From NCBI GenBank assembly GCA_963769435.1, contig CAVYLN010000002.1, positions 682,001 to 746,000 of the forward strand: 64,000 bases of DNA, given 5' to 3'. The notes under the pieces are model-generated. The model was not told the origin of the DNA. It was given only the letters and a program-made list of their open reading frames with translations, and made no database searches. Made by a program: the position numbers and the translations under genes. Each line of letters opens with the position of its first letter. Position 1 is the first letter of the stretch. This DNA comes from JADKAV01 sp963769435 (GTDB lineage: Bacteria; Actinomycetota; Actinomycetes; S36-B12; UBA10799). This document shows positions 15,626 through 25,524 of this stretch, piece by piece.

Positions 15626-16900
15626 ATGCGCCTGACACTGACGGCCGCCCGCGGACCCGGAACCCGCCTCACCGCCTTGCTGACGGCGGGCGCCATGGCC
15701 GCGCTCGTCGCGTGCTCGTCCGGCGCCGGCACCGGCGACGATACCCCCGGCACATCACCGACCACGGTCCCGGTGAAGGTCGACCAGGAGGCACTCACCG
15801 CGGACGTCGAAGAGCTCGCCGCCGAGATGACCGCACCCGGCGTCGTCGTCCTGCTGAAGTCACCACAAGGCGATTTCCAGCTGGCCACCGGCACGACCGA
15901 GGTCAACGGCTCCACCCCCGTCACCATGGACGACCACGTGCGGATCGGCTCGAACACGAAGACCTTCACCACGACGGCGATCCTGCAACTGGCCGACGAG
16001 GGCAAGATCGACCTCGAGGGACCGGTCTCCGACTACTGGTCCGGCGTCCCCAACGGCAAGAACATCACCATCGCGCAATTGCTCAACATGCGCAGCGGGC
16101 TGTACAACTACTCCGAGACCCTGAAACTCAACAAGGCCCTCGACGAAGAACCCGAGCGTGTGTGGAAGCCGCGCGAGTTGCTGCGGATGGGCCTGTCCCG
16201 GCCCGTCTACTTCCCCCCGGGCGAGGGCTGGCACTACTCCAACACCAACACGGTCCTGCTGGGCCTGATCGCGGAGAAGATCGAAGGCGAACCCCTGCCG
16301 CAGATCATCCAGGACCGTTTCCTGACGCCCTTGGGACTGACCAGCACGAGCTTCCCGCCGAGCACCACCTCGGCCATCCCCGATCCCCACCCGCGGGGAT
16401 ACATGTACAGCACCAACGTGCTCACCATGGACGGCGCCGAGCTTCCTCCCGCACAGCAGGAGGCGGCGGCTGCGGGGACGCTACTGCCCAACGACGTGAC
16501 GGATGAGAACCCGTCGTGGACATGGGCCGCCGGCCAGATGATCGCCGGCGCCGACGACCTCGCGACCTGGGCGGAGGCACTCGCGGAGGGCTCGCTGCTG
16601 TCCACGCAGATGCAGGAAGCCCGCTTGCTCAGTCTGGCACCGGCCAACGACTCGCTGCCCGCCGGCTCGGTCGAGTACGGCTACGGCATCGCCAAACTGG
16701 GACCGATGTACGGGCACACCGGCGAGCTCCCCGGGTTCAACTCGTTCATGGGCCACGACCCGCAGAAGGACGTGACGCTGATCGTGTGGTCGAACCTCGG
16801 TTCCGCGCCGAACGGGGAGCCGGTTGCCACGACGATCGCGAGGAGCATCATCACCCGGATCTACCCGACCCCGCCGGAACCCGAACCCAGCGGTTCCTGA
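15626..16900 (+). CDS. Secreted serine hydrolase lipoprotein (beta-lactamase class C / PBP4 family)
   Basis: 424-residue protein. A lipoprotein signal with lipobox LVAC occurs around residues 18-32. The catalytic S-x-x-K is in RIGSNTKTFTT (about residue 110), the second motif is Y-x-N in YNYSETL/WHYSNTN, and the third is HTGELPGF near 370. This family includes D-alanyl-D-alanine carboxypeptidases, esterases and beta-lactamases; the substrate cannot be assigned. GAGGGGTCGACC precedes the ATG. Convergent with a second family member at 16911-18135, from which it differs substantially. Confidence 0.85.
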   Translation: MRLTLTAARGPGTRLTALLTAGAMAALVACSSGAGTGDDTPGTSPTTVPVKVDQEALTADVEELAAEMTAPGVVVLLKSPQGDFQLATGTTEVNGSTPVTMDDHVRIGSNTKTFTTTAILQLADEGKIDLEGPVSDYWSGVPNGKNITIAQLLNMRSGLYNYSETLKLNKALDEEPERVWKPRELLRMGLSRPVYFPPGEGWHYSNTNTVLLGLIAEKIEGEPLPQIIQDRFLTPLGLTSTSFPPSTTSAIPDPHPRGYMYSTNVLTMDGAELPPAQQEAAAAGTLLPNDVTDENPSWTWAAGQMIAGADDLATWAEALAEGSLLSTQMQEARLLSLAPANDSLPAGSVEYGYGIAKLGPMYGHTGELPGFNSFMGHDPQKDVTLIVWSNLGSAPNGEPVATTIARSIITRIYPTPPEPEPSGS

Positions 16901-16910
16901 CGGCGAGCGG

Positions 16911-18135
16911 CTACTTCTTCGTCGGCGGCGCCTGCTTGGGGGCCATCAACGCGCCGATCTCGCGGAAGATGCCGTCGCTGGCGTTCGGATAGACACCATC
17001 GGCGGCAAAGGCCTTCTGCTTGAATGTCGCCGCCACGGCGATCGCGATGTCCTTGTCGGGAAGGTAGGCCATGGTCGCGCCATAGCCACCGAGCAGCGGG
17101 TTCTGCAGCAGCCAGTCACCGGACCGGACGACGCCGAGTCCGTAGTTGTAGACGATGGACTGCTGGAAGCACTCCGGCGTGCAGTTGTCCTGCCGCTGGC
17201 CGAATCCCAGCAGCCGCGACTGCGTCATGGCGCGGTAGCTCTTCTTGGACAGCAACTGCCCGGTGCCCACGGACCGTGCGGTGCGGATCATGTCGTAGAT
17301 GTTGGTGGTCTGCGTCGCACCCACCGGGGTACCCCACGCCATGTTCCAGAACGTGGACTCCTCGTAGAAGCTGACGTCCGGCGCCAGCCCCAGGACTCCA
17401 CGCCGCTCGGAGGAGAAGGCGTGCAGCACCGGACTCGGGATCTCCGCGTTCTGGTTGGCGACGGTGGCCTTCAGGCCCATCGGATCGAGGACCTTCCGCT
17501 TGATCAGTTTCGCCAGCGGCTTGTCACCGACCTCGGCCAGGATCTTGCCGAGCAGCATGAAGTTGGTGTGCGAGTAACTCCAGTTCGTCCCCGGCTCGAA
17601 CAATGGTGGCTGGGAGAACGCGACCTTGCGCCGCTGCTTGTACGTCCACTCGTGGAACGGGTTCTCGTAGAACCCTTTGTCGAACACCGGATCCCGCTCG
17701 TAGTCGGGGTACCCCGAGGTCTGGTTGGCAAGCATCTTCAGCGTGACCTTGTCCGCGTTGGGCAGGTCTGGCATCCAGCGGTCGACGGTGTCGCTGAGTT
17801 CCAACTTCCCCTCGTCCACGAAACGCAACAGCAGCGTGCTCACGTAGGCGAAGGCGACTGCGCCGTTGCGGAACCGCATGTTCTTCGCCGCGGGCACGCC
17901 GGTCATCGACTTCCCGAACGCACGCGTGGTGACGACCTTGTCGCCTTTGGTGACGCGAACGATCACCGCCTTGAGGTGGTTGCGGTCCATCTCCTCGCGG
18001 ACGATACGCGTGATCTCCTGCTTGCTGGAGGAGTCCGCCATGGCCGGCAGGGCCGAGCCCACGAGCCCTCCGACCGAGACAACCACTCAGACACCCACTG
18101 ACCGCGACCCGCGCAGTCCACCGTCCGACACGCAT
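16911..18135 (-). CDS. Secreted serine hydrolase (beta-lactamase-like), signal peptide frameshifted
   Basis: 407-residue exported protein of the class C beta-lactamase fold. The mature region carries S-x-x-K in KSMTGVP.AKNMRFRNG context, Y-S-H-T-N (NWSYSHTN) and GGYGATMAYL near the C-terminus. Joining ATG 18135 to the mature frame requires deletion of one base near 18087, which gives a clean signal peptide with a hydrophobic core and the cleavage site ALPAMA. GGGAGCCAGG lies before ATG. The motif serine region is less canonical than in its convergent neighbour, so catalytic class is less certain. Confidence 0.75.
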
Positions 18136-18230
18136 CCTGGCTCCCTTCACGCAGAACTTTGAACGAAGTCAACCACAGGCCGCCGTGGTCGATCACCCGA
18201 CGCAGGGCACGCCGTGGCAGGCTTGGGTCC

Positions 18231-19019
18231 GTGAACACCCAGCGAGTCCGGCCGGACGAGGGTCAGTTGCGGCTGGCCGTACTGATCGACGCCGACAACG
18301 CCCAAGCCTCAGTGATCGAGGCGCTGCTGGCCGAGGTGGCCCGCTTCGGCGATGCCACGGTTCGGCGCATCTACGGGGACTTCACGTCGCCGGCCAGCGC
18401 CTCGTGGAAGAAGGTGCTGCAGCGCAACGCGATCAAGCCGATCCAGCAGTTCGCCTACTCCACGGGCAAGAACGCCACCGACAGCACGCTGATCATCGAC
18501 GCGATGGATCTGTTGTACACGGACAACTTCGACGGCTTCTGCCTGGTGACCAGCGACAGCGATTTCACCGGACTCGCCACCCGCTTGCGGGAAGCCGGCC
18601 TGACGGTCTTCGGCTTCGGCGAGCGGAAGACACCGGAGGCCTTCCGGAACGCGTGCCACCGGTTCGTCTTCGTGGAGGTCCTGCGGGAGGGTGATCGCTC
18701 CGAGGAGGCCGGACCGGCTGAGGGTGCCAAACGTCGCAGGCCGAAGGCCGCACAGCCCACCGAACCCGAACCCGCTCCGGCGAAGTTCCCCAAGCGGTTC
18801 GTGATGCGGGCACTCGAGCAGTCCGCCGACGACTCGGGCTGGGCCGAGCTGGGAACCTTCGGCAGGTACCTGGTCAAGCTGCAGCCGGACTTCGACTCGC
18901 GGCTGTACGGCTACCGGAAACTCTCCGACCTGGTGCGTGCGCGCAGTGATCTGTTCGAGATCGAGGAGCGTCAGATACAGGGATCGAACCAGAAGGCCAT
19001 CTACCTGCGCGCCAAATAG
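18231..19019 (+). CDS. NYN-domain nuclease with OST-HTH/LOTUS domain
   Basis: 262-residue cytoplasmic protein. The N-terminal NYN (PIN-like) domain, residues about 12-160, shows acidic residues in the order LIDADNAQ, DAMDLLY and VTSDSDFTGLATRLRE. The C-terminal OST-HTH domain (about 185-262) shows VMRALEQSADDSGWAELGTF and RLYGYRKLSDLVRARSDLF. Proteins of this kind are expected to cleave RNA, with the OST-HTH domain binding RNA. The start is GTG 18231, giving VNTQRVRPDE. Convergent with the response-regulator gene. Confidence 0.88.
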   Translation: MNTQRVRPDEGQLRLAVLIDADNAQASVIEALLAEVARFGDATVRRIYGDFTSPASASWKKVLQRNAIKPIQQFAYSTGKNATDSTLIIDAMDLLYTDNFDGFCLVTSDSDFTGLATRLREAGLTVFGFGERKTPEAFRNACHRFVFVEVLREGDRSEEAGPAEGAKRRRPKAAQPTEPEPAPAKFPKRFVMRALEQSADDSGWAELGTFGRYLVKLQPDFDSRLYGYRKLSDLVRARSDLFEIEERQIQGSNQKAIYLRAK

Positions 19020-19028
19020 GCAATCGCC

Positions 19029-19945
19029 TCAGGCGAAGTTGACTCGGTTCCCGCCCACCCGCTGGGACAGGCCCAACGCGTTCCCGGCCTGCCTCGAGCA
19101 GCGCATCCGGCGACCCGCCGGCCGGTTCGTACGCCACGCCGATGCTGATCGTGACGACCCCGTGTCCTTCTGCCGCCTTGTGGCGCAGCTCGAGTGCGCG
19201 CACCCCGGCACAGATGGCGTCGGCGATCGCGCCGGCGGCCTGGGCGGAGGTCTCCGGAAGCACGACCGCGAAACGCCCGCCCGCGACCCGTCCGACGGCA
19301 TCGCCCGGGCGATCTGCGTGCTGCATCGCCACGGCTCGCGACCTTGCCCAGCACGTCGTCGCCGGCGTGGAACCCGTAGATCTTGTTGTAACCGGCCAGG
19401 TCGTCGACCTCGATCAGCAGCAGCGCCACCGAACGCCCCTTATCCGTGGCCCTGGCGCACTCGCGCGCCAACACGTCCTCGAAGACCCCCACGTTCAGGG
19501 TGCCGGTCATCGGGTCCAGGTAGGACCGCTCCGCGAGCATGTCGGCCTGCTGCTTGAGCAACAGGTGTGTGGTCGCCCGCGCCAGGAGCACACGTTTCGT
19601 GACCGGTTTCGCGATGTAGTCCGCACCGCCCGCCTCCAGGCAATGGGACTCGATCTCGGGCAGCACCTCGGCGGTGATGAAGATGACCGGTACGTGCCGC
19701 AGACTCGGGTCCGCATGCAGATCACTGATCACGTCGAACCCGTCGAGACCGGGCATCTGCACGTCCAGCAGGATCAGGTCCGGCAGGACACGCTTGGCAA
19801 GGGCCAACCCTTCCTCCCCGGAGTTGGCGACATGCACCTTCCCGGTCGCGGCGAGCATCCCCCCGAGAAGTCGTGTGATCACCGGGTCGTCGTCGATGAC
19901 GACGATCGTCGGCTCCGAGTCAAGTGGGTCGGCATCAGCCTGCAT
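19029..19945 (-). CDS. Response regulator with degenerate GGDEF domain (two frameshifts)
   Basis: Repaired by removing single bases near 19333 and 19087, this yields 304 residues: a receiver domain (about 12-125; IDDDP, phosphoacceptor in LILLDVQMPG, AKPVTK) and a GGDEF-type domain (about 145-304). The signature motif is AGGRF in place of GGDEF, so cyclase activity is unlikely and the domain may serve as a receptor or scaffold. Its sensor kinase is not in the window. The end GGNRVNFA is typical for this domain. Confidence 0.75.
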
Positions 19946-20047
19946 GAATCCGATGCTAATCGCTGCGTGACCTCAGACGTCGGTTCACGCGAACGGCCCG
20001 GACCCCTCTGGTGGACTCAGTGGTGCGGGCGGCACCACACTTGGACG

Positions 20048-21007
20048 GTGACCAAGGCAGAAGGACCGGGCTTCGTCCAGCGCGTCGTGACCGCGGTGAT
20101 CCAGACCTTCCAGCCACTGATCACAGCGCCGGCCCGACTGATCGGCAAAGTCCTGCTGCGGGATCGCCCCGACCCCGCGCGCCCGGTGTGGAGTGAGAGC
20201 TCCCGACTGTGGATGCCGGCCAATCGAGGCATCGAGATCACCGTTGTCATGCCCGCGTACAACCCCGGCGATGCGTTGCGGCCGGCGGTCGACCGGCTCG
20301 TCGACGTGATGCGGGCCGAGGACATCGGGTTCGAGTTGATCGTGGTGTCCGACGGATCCACAGATGGCTCAATGGCCACCCTGGAGGGCGCCGGTCCAGA
20401 GGTCCGGGCCATCGAGTTGCCGGAGAACCGCGGGAAGGGCGCCGCACTGCACGCGGGTTTCTCCCGTGCCCGCGGGGCATGGGTCGGTTTCGTGGACTCC
20501 GACGGGGACATCGACCCCGCACACCTGGTCGAGTACTTGAAGACGGGCCGGGAGACCGGCGCGGACCTCGTGTACGCGAACAAGCGGCACAGCGGTTCGA
20601 TCTCCGCGTCCTCACCGATACGCAAGTTGATCTCCTTCGGCTTCTCCAGCCTGGTCGGTTCCCTGTTCACCCTCGGGGTCAACGACACCCAGACCGGCTG
20701 CAAACTCATGCGGCGGGAGGTACTCGCCGACGTCCTGCCGCGGCTACGGGAGACGCGGTTCGCCTTCGACCTCGAACTCTTCGTCGCCGCCTCGTCGGCC
20801 GGCTACACGTCCGCGGTGGCCGCGCCCGTGGAGCTCAAGGAGAGGATGGCCGGCTCCTCGGTGTCCAAGTCGACGATCGTGCGCACGCTCAAGGACGCTC
20901 TGACGGTCCTCGCGCGCCGCGATTCCACGGCCACCTACCAGAGTGCGGTGCGCCCCCAGAAGTCCGTGTACACCCGCCACGCCGGAGTGCCCAGCCGCAC
21001 TCGCTGA
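20048..21007 (+). CDS. Family 2 glycosyltransferase (dolichyl-phosphate sugar synthase-like)
   Basis: 319-residue GT-A glycosyltransferase. The nucleotide-sugar motifs are VVMPAYNPGDALRPAVDRL (about residue 62), VVSDGSTDGS, ENRGKGAALHAGFSRA and the metal-binding DSDGDIDP. The C-terminal NDTQTGCKLMRRE and FAFDLELFVAA match polyprenyl/dolichyl-phosphate mannose or glucose synthases. An N-terminal amphipathic helix, residues 8-35, may attach it to the membrane. Start GTG 20048 is a choice: upstream in-frame starts would run into the divergent gene. It ends 1 bp before the convergent hydrolase gene. Confidence 0.85.
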   Translation: MTKAEGPGFVQRVVTAVIQTFQPLITAPARLIGKVLLRDRPDPARPVWSESSRLWMPANRGIEITVVMPAYNPGDALRPAVDRLVDVMRAEDIGFELIVVSDGSTDGSMATLEGAGPEVRAIELPENRGKGAALHAGFSRARGAWVGFVDSDGDIDPAHLVEYLKTGRETGADLVYANKRHSGSISASSPIRKLISFGFSSLVGSLFTLGVNDTQTGCKLMRREVLADVLPRLRETRFAFDLELFVAASSAGYTSAVAAPVELKERMAGSSVSKSTIVRTLKDALTVLARRDSTATYQSAVRPQKSVYTRHAGVPSRTR

Positions 21008-21008
21008 C

Positions 21009-22982
21009 TCATGACCGTCGTGTGAACAACCAGACGTAGTCCTGCTGGTTGATGCCCCAACGGTCCGGGTAGGTCGCCACGATGAGGCGGTCGTCACGCT
21101 TGCCGCGCACCTTCACGGTCGTGCGGACCACCTTCTGTCCCTCACCCAGCGTGACCGCACCGGAGGCCCGGATGCCGTCGACGTCGTATCCGGAAATCTT
21201 GTATCTCACGGTTGTCGCATGAGACGCCGGTGCCAGCGCACGGATCACCAGACGGACCCGGTACCGTCCATCCGACCAGGTCGTGAAGCCCTCGGCCTTG
21301 ACCGCCGCGGGGCGACTGGAGAGGTCGGTGGTGGTGATCGACCGCGGCACCGACCACATATCCAGAATCCAGACCCTGCCACTGCCCGCGCGGGGGCTGA
21401 GTCCGACCCATCGGATGCGGCGCAGGTCCAGTCGCGGCGCGGCACGTCGCAGGTCCCGGGTGCTGACACCCACCGACTGGGCCCAGAGATGACCAGGCAG
21501 GTTGGCGCCGATCTGGGTCAACTGATCCCGCCGCACCCGGACGCGCGCGGTGACGCCCGCGGCATCACGAACCGCAAGACTCACCGCGCCTGCCCGCCAG
21601 GTGTTGGTGTCGACCGCGATCCGTGCCCTGATCTCGCGCGCACCGGTGATGTCCCGGGCACCCGCCAGCCGGTGCAGTGCGGTTCCCGGACGTTTCCAGG
21701 CGACCATCAGTGCGCGCTGGCCGGTCGAGATCGTCGGGAACTTCAGCGCCGGCAGCCAGTGCGGCGTCTGGGTGTCGTTCCAGCCGAAGTCCCCTGCGCT
21801 GCTCAGTGCCTTCACGGTCGCGGCCTTGAGCCCCTGGCGTGCGACCGCGCCCCGCCACTGCCTTTCCAGGAGTTGTCCAGCTGTGGCCGTGGTCCGCGTC
21901 GCGACCTCCCCCACATCGCCGGGTCGGACGGGTGATCCGTCCAGGAACTGCGTCATGTTGCGATCCCCGTACAGCGTCAGCCGGGCCATGGCCGCCACGT
22001 AGGAGCGGGCGGCCCTGCGCTCCTGACCACTTCCGAGCCGCTTGCCCTTCCGGCACGGTCCTGCCCAGGTGTTGTAGACAGCGGCATCGTTGACCGCCGG
22101 GGCCTTCGCCAGACCCGGAGTCCACTGGGTGTTCAGGTAGTTGTGATTCGCCCCGGGGATCCACACCGCGCTCCGGAGTGCGCTGTCACCGGGCAGCCGG
22201 GATCCGGCTTCTACGTAGTTCTGCCCCTCGAGCATGAACACGTCGCCGTCACACTGCGGTAGCACCGCCACGAACGGCAACCCCGGCACCGCGAGTTTGA
22301 CCTGCAGGACTCCGGCCAGCGACATGACGCCACGCACCCGGTACGGCGCCGTCGTGTAGCGGTTCTGCAGCGCGAGCACGGCCATCGCCGAGGCGCCCCT
22401 GCTGTGCCCCACCAGCAGCACACGACTGAGGTCGATCTGCCCGGCCACCGACCGGGGGTACGCGGATTCCGAGCCACGGGCGGCCGTGGCGATGGCTCGC
22501 AGGTGGGTGTCGGTCAGAAGGGCGCGGGCAGTCGTACCACCGTCGGCGAAATCGTCCTGCTGACCGTTGACCCCGTCGGCCGAGATCGAGACCGAGGCGA
22601 AGCCCTGGGTCGCCAGCCGGTCGGCGAGGTACCGATAGCCCTGATAACTCGGCGTCGGCCGGTAGCCCCGCGGACACGGCCAGCCATAGTCGGCCTCCCC
22701 GCCGCGATAGCAGGAGCCGTGCGCACCGTGCAGGAACACCACCAGTGGACGCTTCCCGGCCGACCTACGCGGCAGCGTCACTTCGCTGGTGAACTCGGCC
22801 CGGTGCGTGGCCCCGACATCGACTACCCGGTCGCCGCTGGAGACCTCGACGCGCTGGTGTCCGAGTTCGCCGGCGCGCGCCGGCCGGATCTCGCTGCTCG
22901 GCAACGCTCGGTCGGCATGAGCGGGCTGGCCCGCACCAGCGACCAGGAGTGCGACTGCCCCAAGAACGGCGATCCATCGCAT
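21009..22982 (-). CDS. Secreted alpha/beta hydrolase with large C-terminal extension
   Basis: 657-residue exported protein. A signal peptide ending PAHA is followed by an alpha/beta-hydrolase core (about 75-330) with an FLHGAHGSC oxyanion loop, the nucleophile elbow GHSRG and the catalytic-histidine-type motif IPGANHNYLNTQW. The core also contains a cysteine-bearing insert. The C-terminal 300 residues look like beta-sandwich domains with repeated RARI/RVRRDQL strands, perhaps wall or substrate binding. Lipase, esterase or peptidase activity is possible; nothing more specific is visible. Confidence 0.8.
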   Translation of the reverse strand: MRWIAVLGAVALLVAGAGQPAHADRALPSSEIRPARAGELGHQRVEVSSGDRVVDVGATHRAEFTSEVTLPRRSAGKRPLVVFLHGAHGSCYRGGEADYGWPCPRGYRPTPSYQGYRYLADRLATQGFASVSISADGVNGQQDDFADGGTTARALLTDTHLRAIATAARGSESAYPRSVAGQIDLSRVLLVGHSRGASAMAVLALQNRYTTAPYRVRGVMSLAGVLQVKLAVPGLPFVAVLPQCDGDVFMLEGQNYVEAGSRLPGDSALRSAVWIPGANHNYLNTQWTPGLAKAPAVNDAAVYNTWAGPCRKGKRLGSGQERRAARSYVAAMARLTLYGDRNMTQFLDGSPVRPGDVGEVATRTTATAGQLLERQWRGAVARQGLKAATVKALSSAGDFGWNDTQTPHWLPALKFPTISTGQRALMVAWKRPGTALHRLAGARDITGAREIRARIAVDTNTWRAGAVSLAVRDAAGVTARVRVRRDQLTQIGANLPGHLWAQSVGVSTRDLRRAAPRLDLRRIRWVGLSPRAGSGRVWILDMWSVPRSITTTDLSSRPAAVKAEGFTTWSDGRYRVRLVIRALAPASHATTVRYKISGYDVDGIRASGAVTLGEGQKVVRTTVKVRGKRDDRLIVATYPDRWGINQQDYVWLFTRRS

Positions 22983-23079
22983 GGCGTCCTCCCCACCTCA
23001 GGATGGACCAGCGGGGTCGCCAGTCGCAGGACGAACGGGGCCGAGTTGAGTTCTGAACAAGCGAAGGTCGTGCGCTGAC

Positions 23080-23727
23080 TCACCGATCGAGGCAGGTGCA
23101 CACGCACGCCTTGTTCCCCTCCGGGTCGCAGAGCACCACGAACGACGGCGCCTGACTGTCGTCCACCACCCTGCCACCGGCGGCCAGCGCGGCTGCGATG
23201 CGCTGCTCGGCCCTGTCGTGGGGCACCCAGAGATCGACGTGGAACCGCTGCCGCGGCGTCTCGTGAGGATCCGTGCTCTGGAACCAGAGCAGTGGCACCC
23301 GGCCGAGGGGGTCTCGGATCTCATCGCCGTCCAGCGATTCCGGGGACCCGGTGAGCAATGCCGCCCAGAACGGTCCGATCCCCGCGAGTTCGGCGGTATC
23401 GAGCGCCAGTTCGAATTCGGCCAGCACACTCGGTCGCGCCTCGATGCCCTGCTCCGCGGCGATCAGGCTGATCTGCCGCGCGAGGTCGAGGTCCCGCTGC
23501 GTGACCGCGGACACGTCGTGGCTGAACAGCGCGATGTCGACGAAGGGGTAGGTGAGCGTGACGTCCGGGTGGTGGTTCGCACGCTCGGCGACCTCTCCCA
23601 CGGCATTGACGAAACTCAGACCGGCGGCGAACGAGCCGGTCAGGAAACGTGCATGCAGGGCCTGTGCGAGCATGCGCCAGTCATCGAGTCGGGCGTCGAG
23701 GATTTGCGTCGTCGTGAGCTTGTCCAT
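23080..23727 (-). CDS. Pterin-4a-carbinolamine dehydratase-like + VOC (glyoxalase-like) fusion
   Basis: 215-residue soluble two-domain protein. Residues 1-95 match pterin-4a-carbinolamine dehydratase (PCD/DCoH), with NHHPDVTLTYPFVDIALFSH and the trailing TQRDLDLARQI. Residues 105-215 form a vicinal-oxygen-chelate/glyoxalase-like domain (RVPLLWFQ, RFHVDLWV, FVVLCDPEGNKACV). This fusion recurs in actinobacteria; neither a pterin hydroxylase partner nor the VOC substrate can be inferred. Confidence 0.85.
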   Translation of the reverse strand: MDKLTTTQILDARLDDWRMLAQALHARFLTGSFAAGLSFVNAVGEVAERANHHPDVTLTYPFVDIALFSHDVSAVTQRDLDLARQISLIAAEQGIEARPSVLAEFELALDTAELAGIGPFWAALLTGSPESLDGDEIRDPLGRVPLLWFQSTDPHETPRQRFHVDLWVPHDRAEQRIAAALAAGGRVVDDSQAPSFVVLCDPEGNKACVCTCLDR

Positions 23728-23760
23728 GCAGGCCAGTATCGTCGCGATCGGCTCGAGCGA

Positions 23761-24384
23761 CTAGATCCAGCCGAGCACCCCGGCGAAGAGCACGAGCATG
23801 ACGGCGTCGATCGCGAACACCGAACCGATGAACCGCACCTGACGTCGCGGTGGCCAGTCGTAGCACAGGAAGGCCGCAAGGAAGAACGGGATGTACACGG
23901 TGACGAACACCGGGAACGCCCCCCACCACGGATACACCCAGACGAACGTCGACGTTTTCGCCAGGAAGATCTCGAAGATGGCGAAGAACGCCGCGTTGCC
24001 CACGGCGAACACCCATCGGTTCGGGACACCGAGGATCCGCATCGCCGGGTCCTCGGGCAGGAACTTGCTCATCACCAGTCCCGCGATCGCGAACATGAGG
24101 CTCAGTTCCACCCCCACCCCGACAAGCACCAGGAAGGACGTGCCCTCCGGCACGGTCCAGAGCGCATGGCCCCAGAAGTGCTGGATGAGGGCGTTGAGGA
24201 TCTCGTAGAACCAGTGCACGCCGTACAGGGCGAGCCCGGCGGCGATCGGCTTCCAGTTCCGTTGCGCGTACTCGTTGGCGTAGACGTACAACACCAGCGC
24301 CAGCATCGGGATCACGTACCACTGGAAGTTCTCACCGGTTCGCAGGATGTCGAGTGCCTGTTGTGTCGCTTCAGGATTGTTCAT
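23761..24384 (-). CDS. Integral membrane protein, function unknown
   Basis: 207-residue protein with about six membrane segments (for example VIPMLALVLYVYANEYA, GTSFLVLVGVGVELSLMFAI and VFVTVYIPFFLAAFLCY). It is rich in aromatic residues at the membrane edges. I do not recognise a family. The start is ATG 24384, supported by GGAGGGGCC; an upstream in-frame ATG at 24411 is less likely. It follows the PCD-VOC gene's upstream side and may be cotranscribed with it, as the gap is 33 bp. Confidence 0.7.
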   Translation of the reverse strand: MNNPEATQQALDILRTGENFQWYVIPMLALVLYVYANEYAQRNWKPIAAGLALYGVHWFYEILNALIQHFWGHALWTVPEGTSFLVLVGVGVELSLMFAIAGLVMSKFLPEDPAMRILGVPNRWVFAVGNAAFFAIFEIFLAKTSTFVWVYPWWGAFPVFVTVYIPFFLAAFLCYDWPPRRQVRFIGSVFAIDAVMLVLFAGVLGWI

Positions 24385-24460
24385 GGCCCCTCCTCCACCG
24401 GTATCCAGCATCTCGCACCGCGCATCCGAGGGGGTCGCATTCGCGCCGGCGGACGGGGCT

Positions 24461-25447
24461 CTACGACGCCGTCCGGTCGACGGTCACGACCACCTTGCCG
24501 GCGGGATGGCCGCTCTCGACGAGGCTCACCGCCGCGGCAGCCTGCTCCAGTGGGAAGCTGCGGTCGATCACCGGCTTCACGTGCCCTGAGTCGATCAAGT
24601 CGCGCAGTTCGTCAAGGGTCTCGGTGTTCTCATCGGCCACGAAGGACTTGAGCGTCTGACGGACGAACACATTGATCGCGACCGCGGCGACGATGTTCCC
24701 CAGCGGGCCGAGCAGGCGACTACCGTCTCCGAATGATTGCACCAGGGTTCCGCGGGCCGTGAGCATCCGGCGCAGGGTTCGCGGCGAGTATGTGCCACCG
24801 AGTTGCAGAATCATGTCGTAGCGGTGTTCCGCTGACGGGAAACCTCCGGCCGTGTAGTCGATGACCGCATCTGCCCCGAGTGCCTCGACCATCTCAGTGT
24901 TGGCGGTCCGGCAGACCCCGGTGACCCGTGCCCCGAGGTGCTTGGCGATCTGCACAGCGAAAGTGCCCACGCCACCCGAGGCCCCGATGATGAGCAGGTC
25001 CTGACCCGCCCGAAGGCCGCCGGCGCGCAACCCCTGCAGCGCCGTCACCCCGCACAGGGGCACGGCAGCGGCCTCGGCGAACGAAAGGCTGGTGGGCTTC
25101 TTGGCCAGTTTCCGGGCGGGCACCGCGACGTACTCAGCGAACGCACCATGCCCGAACCCGTAGACCTCATCCGCGGGGGCGAATCCGGACACCGAACCCC
25201 CGACGGCTTCCACGACGCCGGCGACATCGCCGCCGGGAACTGCGAACTTGGGACGGCGCACGCCCCCGAGTCCGGCCGGCCGCATGAGGACCGGCTCGCC
25301 GCGGATGAAGTGCCAGTCCCACGGATTGGCGGAGCTGGCACGAACCCGCACGAGCACCTCGTCGTCGCCGTACGCCGGTCGCGGTATCTCAGCCATGCGC
25401 AGAACGTCCTCGGGCGGCCCGTAACGGTCCTGCACCAACGCCTTCAT
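24461..25447 (-). CDS. Zinc-less medium-chain dehydrogenase (quinone oxidoreductase-like)
   Basis: 328-residue NAD(P)H-dependent oxidoreductase of the MDR superfamily. The N-terminal GroES-like domain (SSANPWDWHFIRGE, GGDVAGVVEAVG) lacks the structural-zinc cysteine set, and the Rossmann motif is IIGASGGVGTFAVQIAKHLGA (about residue 150). The end AGKVVVTV is typical. Likely quinone or enone reductase activity; substrate unknown. Start ATG 25447 follows GAAGGGACCACG. Divergent from the HMG-CoA reductase gene. Confidence 0.87.
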   Translation of the reverse strand: MKALVQDRYGPPEDVLRMAEIPRPAYGDDEVLVRVRASSANPWDWHFIRGEPVLMRPAGLGGVRRPKFAVPGGDVAGVVEAVGGSVSGFAPADEVYGFGHGAFAEYVAVPARKLAKKPTSLSFAEAAAVPLCGVTALQGLRAGGLRAGQDLLIIGASGGVGTFAVQIAKHLGARVTGVCRTANTEMVEALGADAVIDYTAGGFPSAEHRYDMILQLGGTYSPRTLRRMLTARGTLVQSFGDGSRLLGPLGNIVAAVAINVFVRQTLKSFVADENTETLDELRDLIDSGHVKPVIDRSFPLEQAAAAVSLVESGHPAGKVVVTVDRTAS

Positions 25448-25512
25448 CGTGGTCCCTTCGTCCACCGAGAACCGTATCCCGCGAAATGGTCTGGCACGCC
25501 GCGTGGCGTGGA

Positions 25513-25518
25513 TACCCT
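25513..25518 (+). promoter_or_regulatory. Possible -10 box, leaderless start of HMG-CoA reductase
   Basis: TACCCT (TANNNT) ends 6 bp before GTG 25525, and no ribosome binding site is visible, as expected for a leaderless mRNA. Confidence 0.4.
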
Positions 25519-25524
25519 CGATGG

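Noticed and set aside
19142..20047. Extended N-terminus of the glycosyltransferase frame
   Set aside because: The extension is antisense to the response-regulator gene and has no homology to a GT domain; GTG 20048 gives a normal length.
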